From Planctomycetota bacterium (GTDB lineage Bacteria > Planctomycetota > Phycisphaerae > UBA1845): a stretch of DNA of 64,000 nucleotides. The position numbers and the translations under genes were made by a program. The notes under the pieces were generated by a model. It ran no database searches. It was not told where the DNA came from and worked only from the letters and a program-made list of their open reading frames with translations. The DNA lies in the NCBI GenBank assembly GCA_016208685.1, contig JACQXM010000051.1:1-64000 (forward strand). The letters run 5' to 3'. How positions within the stretch are numbered: the first letter of the stretch is position 1; every line of letters starts with the position of its first letter. Shown here piece after piece: positions 1 to 7,401 of this stretch.

Positions 1-1928
1 CGAACGAACCCCGCAAAGTCGGCGAGGTCGACGTCGGTATCGGCGTTGAAGTCGAAAGCTTCGCAGCCGGAGGCGACGGACTTTTTCCCGGGGCCGTTGC
101 AGCAGCCCGCCCAGTCGGCGAGGTCCGACGGGCCGACGCTTCCGTCGCAGTCGAAGTCGCCGATGCCGAATTCGTAGGCGCCGAGGTCCACCCGGCCGCA
201 CAGCCGGCGCGGGTGACCGTCGAGGTCCACGTCGCCGGGCTCTGGCGCATAGTCGGGGTCTCCCGCGTTGATGCCCGGTGAGCCGGCGCGCAGGCGGAAG
301 TCGTCGTCTTCGTTGCCGGGAATGTCGTCGGGGCCGTCGGGATCGACAAAGAGTGGATCGTCGCCGCTGTTGCCCACGCCTCCAAGAGCGCCGGTCCAGC
401 CTTCGACGATGCTGTAGTCGATGTTCAGGGTTCCCCGATTGACGTCGATTTCCGATATCTCGCCCTGAATGCTCGAGGTGTTTCCCCAGAGGATTGAGCT
501 GCGGACGTCGGCCGTGGAATCGCGGACATACAATCCCGCAATCCAACTGAGCGATTGGTTGAGGGCTACGGTAACTCGTTCAAGCCGCAGGTAGGAATCC
601 GCCGTGAAAAGCTGCGCCCAGCCACCGTTCCCGTGGACGAACACGGAGTCGGTAACCTCCGCAGCCGCGAAGCTGACGAACAACCCGAAGCCGTTCCGCA
701 CGAAGCGGCTCCCGCGGAGCGTCGCAGATGTAAAGTCCAACCTAACACCGACGCTATTCCGGGCAAAAACAGAGTCCTCAACTGTAAGTCGATCATTGGT
801 GCCCGTTCGGACCGCCGCGCCGACTATGTAGTCAGACAATTCACAGGTCTCAAGGCGAATGTCGGCGTACCCCGAACTGGCGATTCCGTCGCGCTCGAGG
901 TTCGGGCCCAGGGTGCAATCTCGGAACGTGCCGCCGTACGACCCCACCGGGCTCCCGTCGACCCTGACGGTCTCCAACAGGGCGTCGTTGCCATGCAACC
1001 AACAGCCGTCGAGCAGAAGCAACGAATCATCGGTGGAAAGGACGCTGGTGGCCCGCGCATAGTTGCCCGTGAACTCGCAGTACGCAAAGGTCGCCCCCAC
1101 AGAGTCCTCGAGGTACGCGGCTGCCGCGGTTTCGGCGGCGTTTTGCGTAAGACGGCAATCGAGGATGGTTGGCGCTGCGTTACGAAGCAGTATTGCCGCT
1201 CCGCGGGCATCAATGTATGGCGCAGGAAAGCGCCGCACGTCGTTGGCAAAACCCCGGCTGACGGTGAAGCCTTCCAGCACGGCGCCGGCATCAACGGCCT
1301 CGGCGGTCACCACGTGGTAGCTGTTGTCGCAGCGGTTCTCGCCGAAGTCGCAGCAGACGAGACGGGCGATTCTGGCGCAGTTAGCGCTCCAGCCCGGATC
1401 GCCCCACGGCGGACCGGGTTCGCAGCACCAGGCGTAGCTGCCCCCGAGGGCACAGATCCGCTGCGCGCAGACGTCGTCATCGCAGCCGGCGCCAAGGTGC
1501 GGCACACAACAGTCGGAGCCCACGGCGCAGTCTATTCCGCTGTCGTCGCCATTGAGGTCGCCGCTGAGGACAGTTTCGAATCGCTGGTAGTCGCGCCAAT
1601 TGGGATCGCGAGCACCGCAGCCGGCGTAACCGCCGCGGATAGATACACCGCTGAGCAACTGGAACGATGCGGTACGATCGCCGCTCCCGGAGTCCGGCCG
1701 GTACACGCCATTCGCTACGCGCACCTCCGTGATCGCGCCGCCGCTTTCCGCCGCAGCGCGCAACCCTTCCTGTAAATCGGTGAACGCCGTGCACCAGCTC
1801 GCGCCATCGTGCGCCGGGCCCACGGCGTCGGCGTCGACGTAGATGATCTCCGCACCGGCAGGGCTGCCGACGAGGCCCAGAACCAACCCCGCCAGGGCTC
1901 CTGGAGTCCAGCTTCGGCGTGCTGTCAT
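1..1928 (-). CDS. Secreted right-handed beta-helix protein with dockerin-like C-terminus (partial, 3' end off the left edge)
   Basis: An open frame runs without a stop from an ATG at 1928 to the left edge (642 codons). The ATG follows a good Shine-Dalgarno, AAAGGA. The product starts with a signal peptide (MTARRSWTPGALAGLVLG..., cleaved about residue 27) and continues IYVDADAVGPAHDGASW, the usual opening of planctomycete parallel beta-helix proteins. Residues about 150-520 show repeated short turns with Asn, Asp and Gly, as expected of pectate-lyase-like coils. Near residue 588 it enters Asp-rich EF-hand/dockerin-like units (DFDCDGSVGPSDLADW, then DFNADTDVDLADF). The first coil region also has a Cys-rich insert (about residues 130-190). 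It is probably exported and possibly surface-attached; the ligand or substrate is unknown. The family call is confident, the function is not. Confidence 0.82.
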   Translation of the reverse strand, partial: MTARRSWTPGALAGLVLGLVGSPAGAEIIYVDADAVGPAHDGASWCTAFTDLQEGLRAAAESGGAITEVRVANGVYRPDSGSGDRTASFQLLSGVSIRGGYAGCGARDPNWRDYQRFETVLSGDLNGDDSGIDCAVGSDCCVPHLGAGCDDDVCAQRICALGGSYAWCCEPGPPWGDPGWSANCARIARLVCCDFGENRCDNSYHVVTAEAVDAGAVLEGFTVSRGFANDVRRFPAPYIDARGAAILLRNAAPTILDCRLTQNAAETAAAAYLEDSVGATFAYCEFTGNYARATSVLSTDDSLLLLDGCWLHGNDALLETVRVDGSPVGSYGGTFRDCTLGPNLERDGIASSGYADIRLETCELSDYIVGAAVRTGTNDRLTVEDSVFARNSVGVRLDFTSATLRGSRFVRNGFGLFVSFAAAEVTDSVFVHGNGGWAQLFTADSYLRLERVTVALNQSLSWIAGLYVRDSTADVRSSILWGNTSSIQGEISEIDVNRGTLNIDYSIVEGWTGALGGVGNSGDDPLFVDPDGPDDIPGNEDDDFRLRAGSPGINAGDPDYAPEPGDVDLDGHPRRLCGRVDLGAYEFGIGDFDCDGSVGPSDLADWAGCCNGPGKKSVASGCEAFDFNADTDVDLADFAGFV

Positions 1929-2028
1929 GTCGGTCGTCCTTTCAGCCAACGCTAGCCCGATAGAAGCCCCAGCATATTCTATGCCAGCCAAGTCCTGAAA
2001 ACCGGGGATACTGAACGAAGGTGTGTGG

Positions 2029-2055
2029 CCCACCGCTTCAGCGGTGGGGGAGGCG
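2029..2055. repeat. Palindromic repeat, CCCACCGCT/AGCGGTGGG stem
   Basis: This is a perfect 9-bp inverted repeat with a 2-base loop (TC), followed by GGAGGCG. A second, diverged copy with the same tail lies at 2361-2386. It lies upstream of the beta-helix gene start and has no T-tract, so it looks more like a dispersed palindrome than a terminator. Confidence 0.7.
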
Positions 2056-2311
2056 ATTCGCAAACCGATTAACGAGCGTCGATGGTCGATCGGCGCGTGG
2101 CCGACGGACCGATGATATGCCTGCGGCACTCATGCGCAGCCTGACTCCTCAGCGCAGTCCTCCTTCGTGTACTCTGTTTCCTTCGTGGGAATTGCTTTCA
2201 CCACGAAGGGCACGAAGATGGCCGACCTTCTGGGCAGCGGCCCAGTGCATCAGCGGCGCCGTGGGTGAGGCGATTGCTCCGATGCGCCGCCCGCGCAAGA
2301 ACCTCAGGCCG

Positions 2312-2329
2312 CGCGGGCTAAAGCCCGCG
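2312..2329. repeat. Palindrome CGCGGGCT-AA-AGCCCGCG
   Basis: An 8-bp perfect inverted repeat closed by two A residues, with the same stem-short loop-stem design as its neighbours but a different stem sequence. Confidence 0.6.
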
Positions 2330-2360
2330 GCTCGCCAACTACCGACAACGGCGGGGTGGT

Positions 2361-2386
2361 CCAGCGCTTCAGCGGTGGGGGAGGCG
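2361..2386. repeat. Second copy of the AGCGGTGGGGGAGGCG palindrome
   Basis: Matches 2029-2055 from GCTTCAGCGGTGGGGGAGGCG onward; the left arm has diverged (CCAGCGCTTC). A third, degenerate relative (GTGGGTGAGGCGATT) is visible near 2260-2275. Confidence 0.6.
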
Positions 2387-2397
2387 AACGCTTCGCG

Positions 2398-2428
2398 AAT
2401 GAAGAATGGTGAATGCGGAATGCGGAAA
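2398..2428. repeat. AATGCGGAATGCGG-type short direct repeat
   Basis: Contains GAATGGTGAATGCGGAATGC followed by GG. Related fragments (CTGAATGCGGAAGG near 2858, GCATTCCGCATGC near 2609) suggest decayed copies of one small dispersed element in this gap. Confidence 0.4.
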
Positions 2429-2563
2429 CCGAGCCGTCCCTATGGAATCGGGATGACGAAGCGGGCCTTCGCCGCGTGGGAACGACTGGCGCGCTATCCG
2501 TACCGCGAGTGCCAACGAGCGGTCACCGGGCCCTCCTGCCCGTGCCGCGGCCGCATCCACGGA

Positions 2564-2583
2564 CCGCTCCATACTGTCGCGGT
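2564..2583. repeat. Dispersed repeat CCGCTCCATACTGTCGCGGT, copy 1
   Basis: This 20-base string recurs identically at 34853-34872, more than 32 kb away. Both copies lie in repeat-rich intergenic DNA. The ends (CCGC...GCGG) can pair. Confidence 0.7.
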
Positions 2584-2664
2584 ACGGATCGCCGGCGTCG
2601 CCGGTTACGCATTCCGCATGCACTGTCGCAGTACGGGTCTTCCATCGCGGCGGCGCGCGCTGCG

Positions 2665-2691
2665 CGCTCCCTGACGGTCACGGCTCTGTTT
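2665..2691. repeat. Dispersed element CGCTCCCT.ACGGTC.CGGCTCTGTTT, copy 1
   Basis: Twenty-seven bases closely match copies at 33378-33406 (inside glyS), 34822-34845 and 35011-35040. Variation is confined to a few positions. Core: ACGGTCGCGGCTCTGTTT. Confidence 0.7.
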
Positions 2692-3044
2692 GGCTGGCGA
2701 CGAGTCGCGCACGGTGATCCGGATAAGTGGGTGAGGTGTGTGAACCCCGGTGCGCCGACGGCGGTGTCGCTCACCACGATGCCGACTTTTCGACGCCCCG
2801 GTGGGGCGATCCGACGACGAACCCAGCCGTGCGGGGCGTTCCGAACGCGCACGGCATGCTGAATGCGGAAGGCGCACGCGCTTCATGTTCGTTCTCCGAG
2901 GCCGAACCTGCGCTATCCCATTATAGCTGTTGTAAACACGGCAAGGCGCGACGGCCCCAGCGGGCGGTCGAATCAAGAACGACGGATCGGCGGGTAGTTT
3001 CATGCCGAATTCGCGATTCTCTACGCGCAGCGTGCCCCGCGCGG

Positions 3045-3593
3045 TCATGTCGCGCCGAGGATCGCGGCGGTCTGCGTAATTGCATCCGCGGGACTCGCGG
3101 CCGAGGTAAGCAGGCTGCGGCGGATATAGGAATCAAACAGCGGACCGGCCTCGAAGCCCAGGAGGATCACCGGCCTGGCGTGATTCAGCGCCAGGGCGAT
3201 CTCCGAGAGCGTCCCCATCTTCCCCGGGCAGGCGATCACCACGTCGCTGGAGAGCACGTTGATGAGGTTCCGCGCGTCGCCCATGCCGGTCAGGATGGCG
3301 AAGTCCAGATCCGGCGAGGCGCGGTGGGCAGTGGTGTCCGGGAGGATGCCGATCACCGTCCCGCCGGCGCGCTTGGCCCCGCGCGACGCGGCGGCCATCA
3401 CCCCCTGGTTCCGCCCGCCGGTCAGCAGCACCCAGCCGCGGCGGGCGATCCGCGCGCCGAGCTCCTCGGCCATGGCGACCACCGCCGGCGCCGCCTTCGA
3501 GCCGCCCATCACTCCGATCACCGGTGTGCGCGTGGAAGGTCGCTTCGGCATGACGGGATCATCTCCGGCGGCTGAAGCACGAGGCGTAATCAT
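3045..3593 (-). CDS. LOG-family Rossmann protein (TIGR00725-like)
   Basis: A protein of 182 residues with the fold of the lysine-decarboxylase-like/LOG family. GVMGGS near residue 28 is the nucleotide-binding loop. GWVLLTGGRNQGVM fits the second conserved segment, and PGKMGTLSEIALAL is the family's PGGxGTxxE motif with Lys for the second Gly, as in the TIGR00725 branch. True LOG enzymes release the base from nucleoside monophosphates; this branch is uncharacterised, so activity is inferred only from fold. Start is uncertain: the first ATG (3593) has no clear Shine-Dalgarno, and an ATG at codon 15 (3551) would still contain the whole domain. It lies 45 bp downstream of parB on the same strand and may be co-transcribed. 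Confidence 0.85.
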   Translation of the reverse strand: MITPRASAAGDDPVMPKRPSTRTPVIGVMGGSKAAPAVVAMAEELGARIARRGWVLLTGGRNQGVMAAASRGAKRAGGTVIGILPDTTAHRASPDLDFAILTGMGDARNLINVLSSDVVIACPGKMGTLSEIALALNHARPVILLGFEAGPLFDSYIRRSLLTSAASPADAITQTAAILGAT

Positions 3594-3638
3594 GGCGGCG
3601 TGCTAACCTCCGCACGGAGCACCGGCCGCCCCTGGTGG

Positions 3639-4577
3639 TCAATCATCCGCCGGTACCTGGAGCAGCGCGGAGATGCGGTCGAAGTCGTCGAGCGTGTAGT
3701 ACTCCAGCACGATCCGCCCCGAGCCCTTTCGCCGGCCCTCATAGATGCGCACCTTGGTCTTCACCGCCTGCTCAAAGCGGCGCTCCAGGTCCGCGAGGTG
3801 GGGCGGGCGCCGCACGGCCGGCTGGGAGGGCAGCTTATCGGGCTGGGCCTTCTCCCGGCGGACCCGCTCTTCCAGGGCGCGTACCGACAAGTCCGCAGTC
3901 ATTGCGTCCTCGGCCAGCGCCGCCTGCCGCCGGGCGTCGCTGACACCCAACAGGCAGCGCGCGTGGCCCATGCTCAGGCGGCCCTCGGCGAGATGCGCCT
4001 GGATTCCCGGCGGCAGCTCCAGCAGGCGCAGGTAGTTGACTACCGTGGTGCGGTCCTCGCCCAGTCGCTCCGCGACCTGTTCCGGCTTCAGTGAAAAGCG
4101 CATGCAGAACTCACGATAAGCGCGGGCCCGGTCCACGGCGTTGAGATCTTCGCGCTGGAGGTTCTCGATGAGCGCCAGCTCCAACATCTGCCGGTCGTCG
4201 GCCTCGCGGATGACCACCGGGACGGCGGCCCATCCCAGGGCCTTGGCCGCGGCCCAGCGGCGCTCGCCGGCGATGATTTCGTAGCCTCCACCGGCGGGGC
4301 GCACGGCGATGGGCTGGAGCAAACCGTTGCGCTCGATGGACTGCGCCAGCGAGGCGATGTCTGCCTGGCTGACGTTGGAGCGCGGCTGAAAGGGATTGGG
4401 GGCGAGCAACTCCGTGGGTAGCGTGGTGGGGGCCGCGGCCGGGTCGGCGGGTTCGCCCGGCGGCGCCGCGGCGTGCAATCGCAACGGGGTTGCCGCCGGT
4501 TCAGTCGCCGGAGCGGGAACGGTAAGGTTGGTGATCAACGAATCGAGTCCGCGGCCCAGCCGTCTGGCGGGTTTCAT
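3639..4577 (-). CDS. parB: ParB/Spo0J chromosome-partitioning protein
   Basis: 312 residues from the ATG at 4577, chosen because MKPARRLGRGLDSLI is the canonical ParB N-terminus; the frame is open further upstream but that part is not ParB-like. The order is: LPTELLAPNPFQPR, the start of the ParB/sulfiredoxin N-domain; GERRWAAAK, a CTP-binding motif; ENLQREDLNAVDRARAY; a helix-turn-helix (QVAERLGEDRTTVVNYLRLL) that reads parS; and a short C-terminal dimerisation segment. ParB is a CTP-dependent clamp that loads at parS and works with ParA and SMC. No parA is adjacent and I saw no obvious parS (TGTTTCACGTGAAACA-like) in the window, which is unusual because parAB are normally neighbours. Confidence 0.93.
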   Translation of the reverse strand: MKPARRLGRGLDSLITNLTVPAPATEPAATPLRLHAAAPPGEPADPAAAPTTLPTELLAPNPFQPRSNVSQADIASLAQSIERNGLLQPIAVRPAGGGYEIIAGERRWAAAKALGWAAVPVVIREADDRQMLELALIENLQREDLNAVDRARAYREFCMRFSLKPEQVAERLGEDRTTVVNYLRLLELPPGIQAHLAEGRLSMGHARCLLGVSDARRQAALAEDAMTADLSVRALEERVRREKAQPDKLPSQPAVRRPPHLADLERRFEQAVKTKVRIYEGRRKGSGRIVLEYYTLDDFDRISALLQVPADD

Positions 4578-4797
4578 GGTGGCGCCTCCCTGCATGCCAT
4601 GTTCGTGCGCTGCGGATCTATAGCGGGAAGGCGCAAAAAAGGCAAGCTGCCCTGCGCCGCTGATGGCCGGTCGCGCCATGAAGGCCGTCCGCGATGCCCC
4701 GCGTGTTCAACGGTGCAGGTTTGGCTCGGGGGAGCCATGCGCCCCACGAGCGCAAGGGTGTGCCGCGTTGGGGGCACTGGTGAACGGCCGGTCGGCG

Positions 4798-6801
4798 CTA
4801 GGCCGTCGCCGGCTGCGCGGTAAGTGGTGCGAGGTAGCCGGCGACCTGCACCTCGGCGTTCTCGCCGAAGCGCACCAGCCGAGCGCTGTTGAAGATGACC
4901 ACCGCCGTGGCGAAAGTGTGGGAGATAGCGGCGGTGATGGGGGTGAGCGGCCCCCAGATCGCCAGGGTCATGGTCACCACGATGAACGCCACGCCGAACA
5001 GGATGTTCTGCCACACGACGCGCGTTGTGCCGCGGGAGAGCTTGATGAGGAACGGCAGGCGGCTCAGGTCGTTATTCATGAGGGCGATGGAGGCGGAGTT
5101 GATGGCCACGTCGCTGCCCGCGGCGCCCATGGCGATGCCCAGGTCCCCGGCGGCGAGCATGGGGGCGTCGTTGACGCCGTCGCCGACCACCGCCACGCGA
5201 TGTCCGCGGCGCTTGAGCTCATCCACCAGGTGCAGCTTCTGTTCCGGCAGCACCTCCGCCTGAACTTCGGTGCAGCCCATTTCGGCGCCGACGCGCCGCG
5301 CCACCGACCACTTGTCGCCGGTGACCATGGAGAGGTTGCGGATCCTGAGCTTCCGAAGCTCGTCGATGGCCGATCGCGCCTCGGTGCGGGTGCGGTCTTC
5401 GAGGCCGACCCAGCCGAGGCAGCGATTGTTCCGCGCCACGTAGAGCATGCTCACCCCTTCGGGCTCGGCGAATTCCGGATCGGCGGTGATGCTCATGTCC
5501 ACTCCGCAGTCCCGCAGCCAACTGCTGCGGCCCACGAGGATCGCATCAGCCGCGACGGTGGCGCGAACTCCGCGCCCCGGAGTTTCCTGAAAGCCCTCGG
5601 GCCGGCTAAGGTTGATCTTGGCGCGGCGGGCCACGTCCACCAGGGCCAGCGCCGCGGGATGTTTGCTGAGTTGCTCCGCCGAGGCGGCGGCACAGAGCAG
5701 ATCGGCGCCGTCAACGCCTGGGGCGGGCTTTATCTGCGTGACCGCCAGCTCGCCGGTGGTGAGCGTTCCCGTCTTGTCGAAGATGACCGCGGTGAGCGAG
5801 CGGGCGAACTCCAGGTGTACGACGTTCTTGATGAGGATGCCCAGCCGGGCGGCGCAGCTTAAGGCGGCGACCATGGCGGTGGGCGTGGCCAGCACCAGCG
5901 CGCAAGGGCAGGCGATGATGAGCATAGTGATCGCCTTGTGGATGCCTTCCTTACGGTCGTCGGAGAAGAACAACACGATGGCGGCGAGCATGACCACCGT
6001 GGGGGTGTACCACCCCGCGTATTTGTCGATCAGGCGCATGAGGGGAATGCGCGTCTTCTCGGCGTCGAGAATGAGCTGCTGCACCCGCCCCAGCGTGGTG
6101 TCGGAGCCGGCCTTGGTCACCCGCAGGTCGAGCGCCCCGGTGAGGTTGTTGGTGCCGCTGAAGACTTCATCGCCCACGGCCTTGTCGACGGGGATCGACT
6201 CGCCGGTGATGTTCGCCTGGTTCACCGTCGATTCGCCGCTGACCACCTGGCCGTCCGCGGGAATGTTGTCGCCCGGGCGCACGCGGATGAGATCGCCGGA
6301 ACGGAGTTGCCGGGCTTCGACGATTTCCTCGCGGCCGTCGGGCAGCATGCGGTGCGCCTTGTCCGGTGTCAGCCGCAGCAGCGACTCGATCGACGCTCGG
6401 GCGCCGAGCGCCGTCCGGGTTTCGATGAGGTTGGAGATCACCATAAAGAACGCGATGATCCCCGCTTCCCGGTACTCGCCCAGCGCGATCGCCGCGACCA
6501 CCGCCAGGGCCACCAGCTCCTCCATGTGCGCGTGCCCATGCAGCAGGCACTGCACCGCGTGCCAGACGAGCGGCGCGCCGAGAAGCAGGGCTCCGGTAAG
6601 AGCAATAAGGTCGGAGTAATCCGAGCTCGACCGCCCCCCGCCGCCGCTGCCCAATTCAGTCTGGAACAGCAGGCGGGAGACGGCTGGAAGATCGACGATG
6701 AAGGAACTCGCCACCAGCATCCCGCCCAGGAGCGTCCCGATGAGCAGGCCGCTCGCTTTGAGGGTTTCAGCCTCGATCTCCTTCAGGTGTGCGTGAGCCA
6801 T
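4798..6801 (-). CDS. Heavy-metal P1B-type ATPase (metal exporter)
   Basis: 667 residues, eight predicted helices and no N-terminal MXCXXC domain; instead the protein opens with MAHAHLKE. Landmarks: TGES at 199-202 (actuator), CPC at 298-300 in the transport helix, DKTGTLT with phosphorylated Asp342, HP at 381-382 (the P1B signature) and GDGVNDAP from 540. CPC is used by Cu+ and Zn/Cd pumps. The last helices read NILFGVAF... and ISHTFATAVVIFNSARL: the Lys and Asp that mark Zn/Cd pumps of the ZntA type are absent, with His at the Asp position, and the Cu-pump YN/MxxSS pattern is not evident either. Substrate is therefore open. No metal-responsive regulator is adjacent. Confidence 0.9.
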   Translation of the reverse strand: MAHAHLKEIEAETLKASGLLIGTLLGGMLVASSFIVDLPAVSRLLFQTELGSGGGGRSSSDYSDLIALTGALLLGAPLVWHAVQCLLHGHAHMEELVALAVVAAIALGEYREAGIIAFFMVISNLIETRTALGARASIESLLRLTPDKAHRMLPDGREEIVEARQLRSGDLIRVRPGDNIPADGQVVSGESTVNQANITGESIPVDKAVGDEVFSGTNNLTGALDLRVTKAGSDTTLGRVQQLILDAEKTRIPLMRLIDKYAGWYTPTVVMLAAIVLFFSDDRKEGIHKAITMLIIACPCALVLATPTAMVAALSCAARLGILIKNVVHLEFARSLTAVIFDKTGTLTTGELAVTQIKPAPGVDGADLLCAAASAEQLSKHPAALALVDVARRAKINLSRPEGFQETPGRGVRATVAADAILVGRSSWLRDCGVDMSITADPEFAEPEGVSMLYVARNNRCLGWVGLEDRTRTEARSAIDELRKLRIRNLSMVTGDKWSVARRVGAEMGCTEVQAEVLPEQKLHLVDELKRRGHRVAVVGDGVNDAPMLAAGDLGIAMGAAGSDVAINSASIALMNNDLSRLPFLIKLSRGTTRVVWQNILFGVAFIVVTMTLAIWGPLTPITAAISHTFATAVVIFNSARLVRFGENAEVQVAGYLAPLTAQPATA

Positions 6802-7401
6802 CAGGGGGTATCCGCCTTCAGCAGGCTCCGGAGTGCAGCGCCGGTCGTACCGCCGCCATCCCTCTGTCGTTCGGCCTCGGACTCGAGGCGGGAAAGTCTA
6901 CCCGCGGCCGCCCCGCCGGCAAAGCACGGCCGCAGGGCCGAGGCGCCGGCCGTTCCTGCGGATTCCCCGGTCGGCACGGAGCTGTTTCCGCAGCCGGTCG
7001 GGCCACAAGGCCGTTCCACGCCCCCTTAGAAGCCCGTGGCGAAAAGCGGCCTACGCGATGTAGCACGGGCATCTTGCCCGTGAAACCATGGGCTGGAAGC
7101 TCCATGCTACGAGGTTAGCCTCGCTGCAGGTTCAGCCTGGGACTACTACGCGGCGGTTGGCGGGCGGGTTCGCGTTACAGGATCAGCGCGCCTCGTTTGA
7201 AGGTATGCGGACGGGATCAGCACCGCGAGTGCAAAGGGCGTTCCGCAGTGAAGCCGCCGAGCCGCGCCGAGGTCGGCCCCGGTGTGGCGCAAACCCATCG
7301 GAAGGCAGAATGTGCGTCCTCGCGCGGCCTCGGATTGGCGCGCGAGTCCGAATGCTCCCGCAGCGCATGCACGCGTCGGTCAGGCAGGTCGACCGGCGGG
7401 A
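6802..7401. other. 600 bp intergenic region, no gene seen
   Basis: Lies between two minus-strand genes. Frames here have no recognisable domain or ribosome binding site. It carries one copy of the CACGGGCATCTTGCCCGTG palindrome (7064-7082) and should include the promoter of the P-type ATPase. Confidence 0.5.
7064..7082. repeat. Palindrome CACGGGCATCTTGCCCGTG
   Basis: CACGGGCA/TGCCCGTG arms around a TCT loop. It is followed by CCATGGGCTGGAAGC, and a near-identical unit with a similar trailing GGCCGGAAGCCCATG is at 12409-12427, so the repeat unit is longer than the palindrome. Confidence 0.7.

Larger units (their letters stand above)
1929..3044. other. 1.1 kb intergenic region rich in short repeats
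   Basis: No convincing gene was found here. The open frames on both strands have no recognisable domain, no ribosome binding site and biased composition, and they overlap one another. The stretch holds several short palindromes and dispersed repeats, listed separately, that recur at 34.5-35.1 kb, plus phrases such as CACGAAGGGCACGAAGATGG and AATGCGGAATGCGG that look like decayed repeats. Confidence 0.6.

Noticed and set aside
555..1775. 406-residue open frame on the plus strand
   Set aside because: It is antisense to the beta-helix gene (1-1928), which has a signal peptide, a ribosome site and dockerin motifs; this frame has none.
2021..2862. Overlapping open frames on both strands
   Set aside because: No domain, no ribosome site, repeat-derived and Arg/Pro-biased; they arise from high GC.
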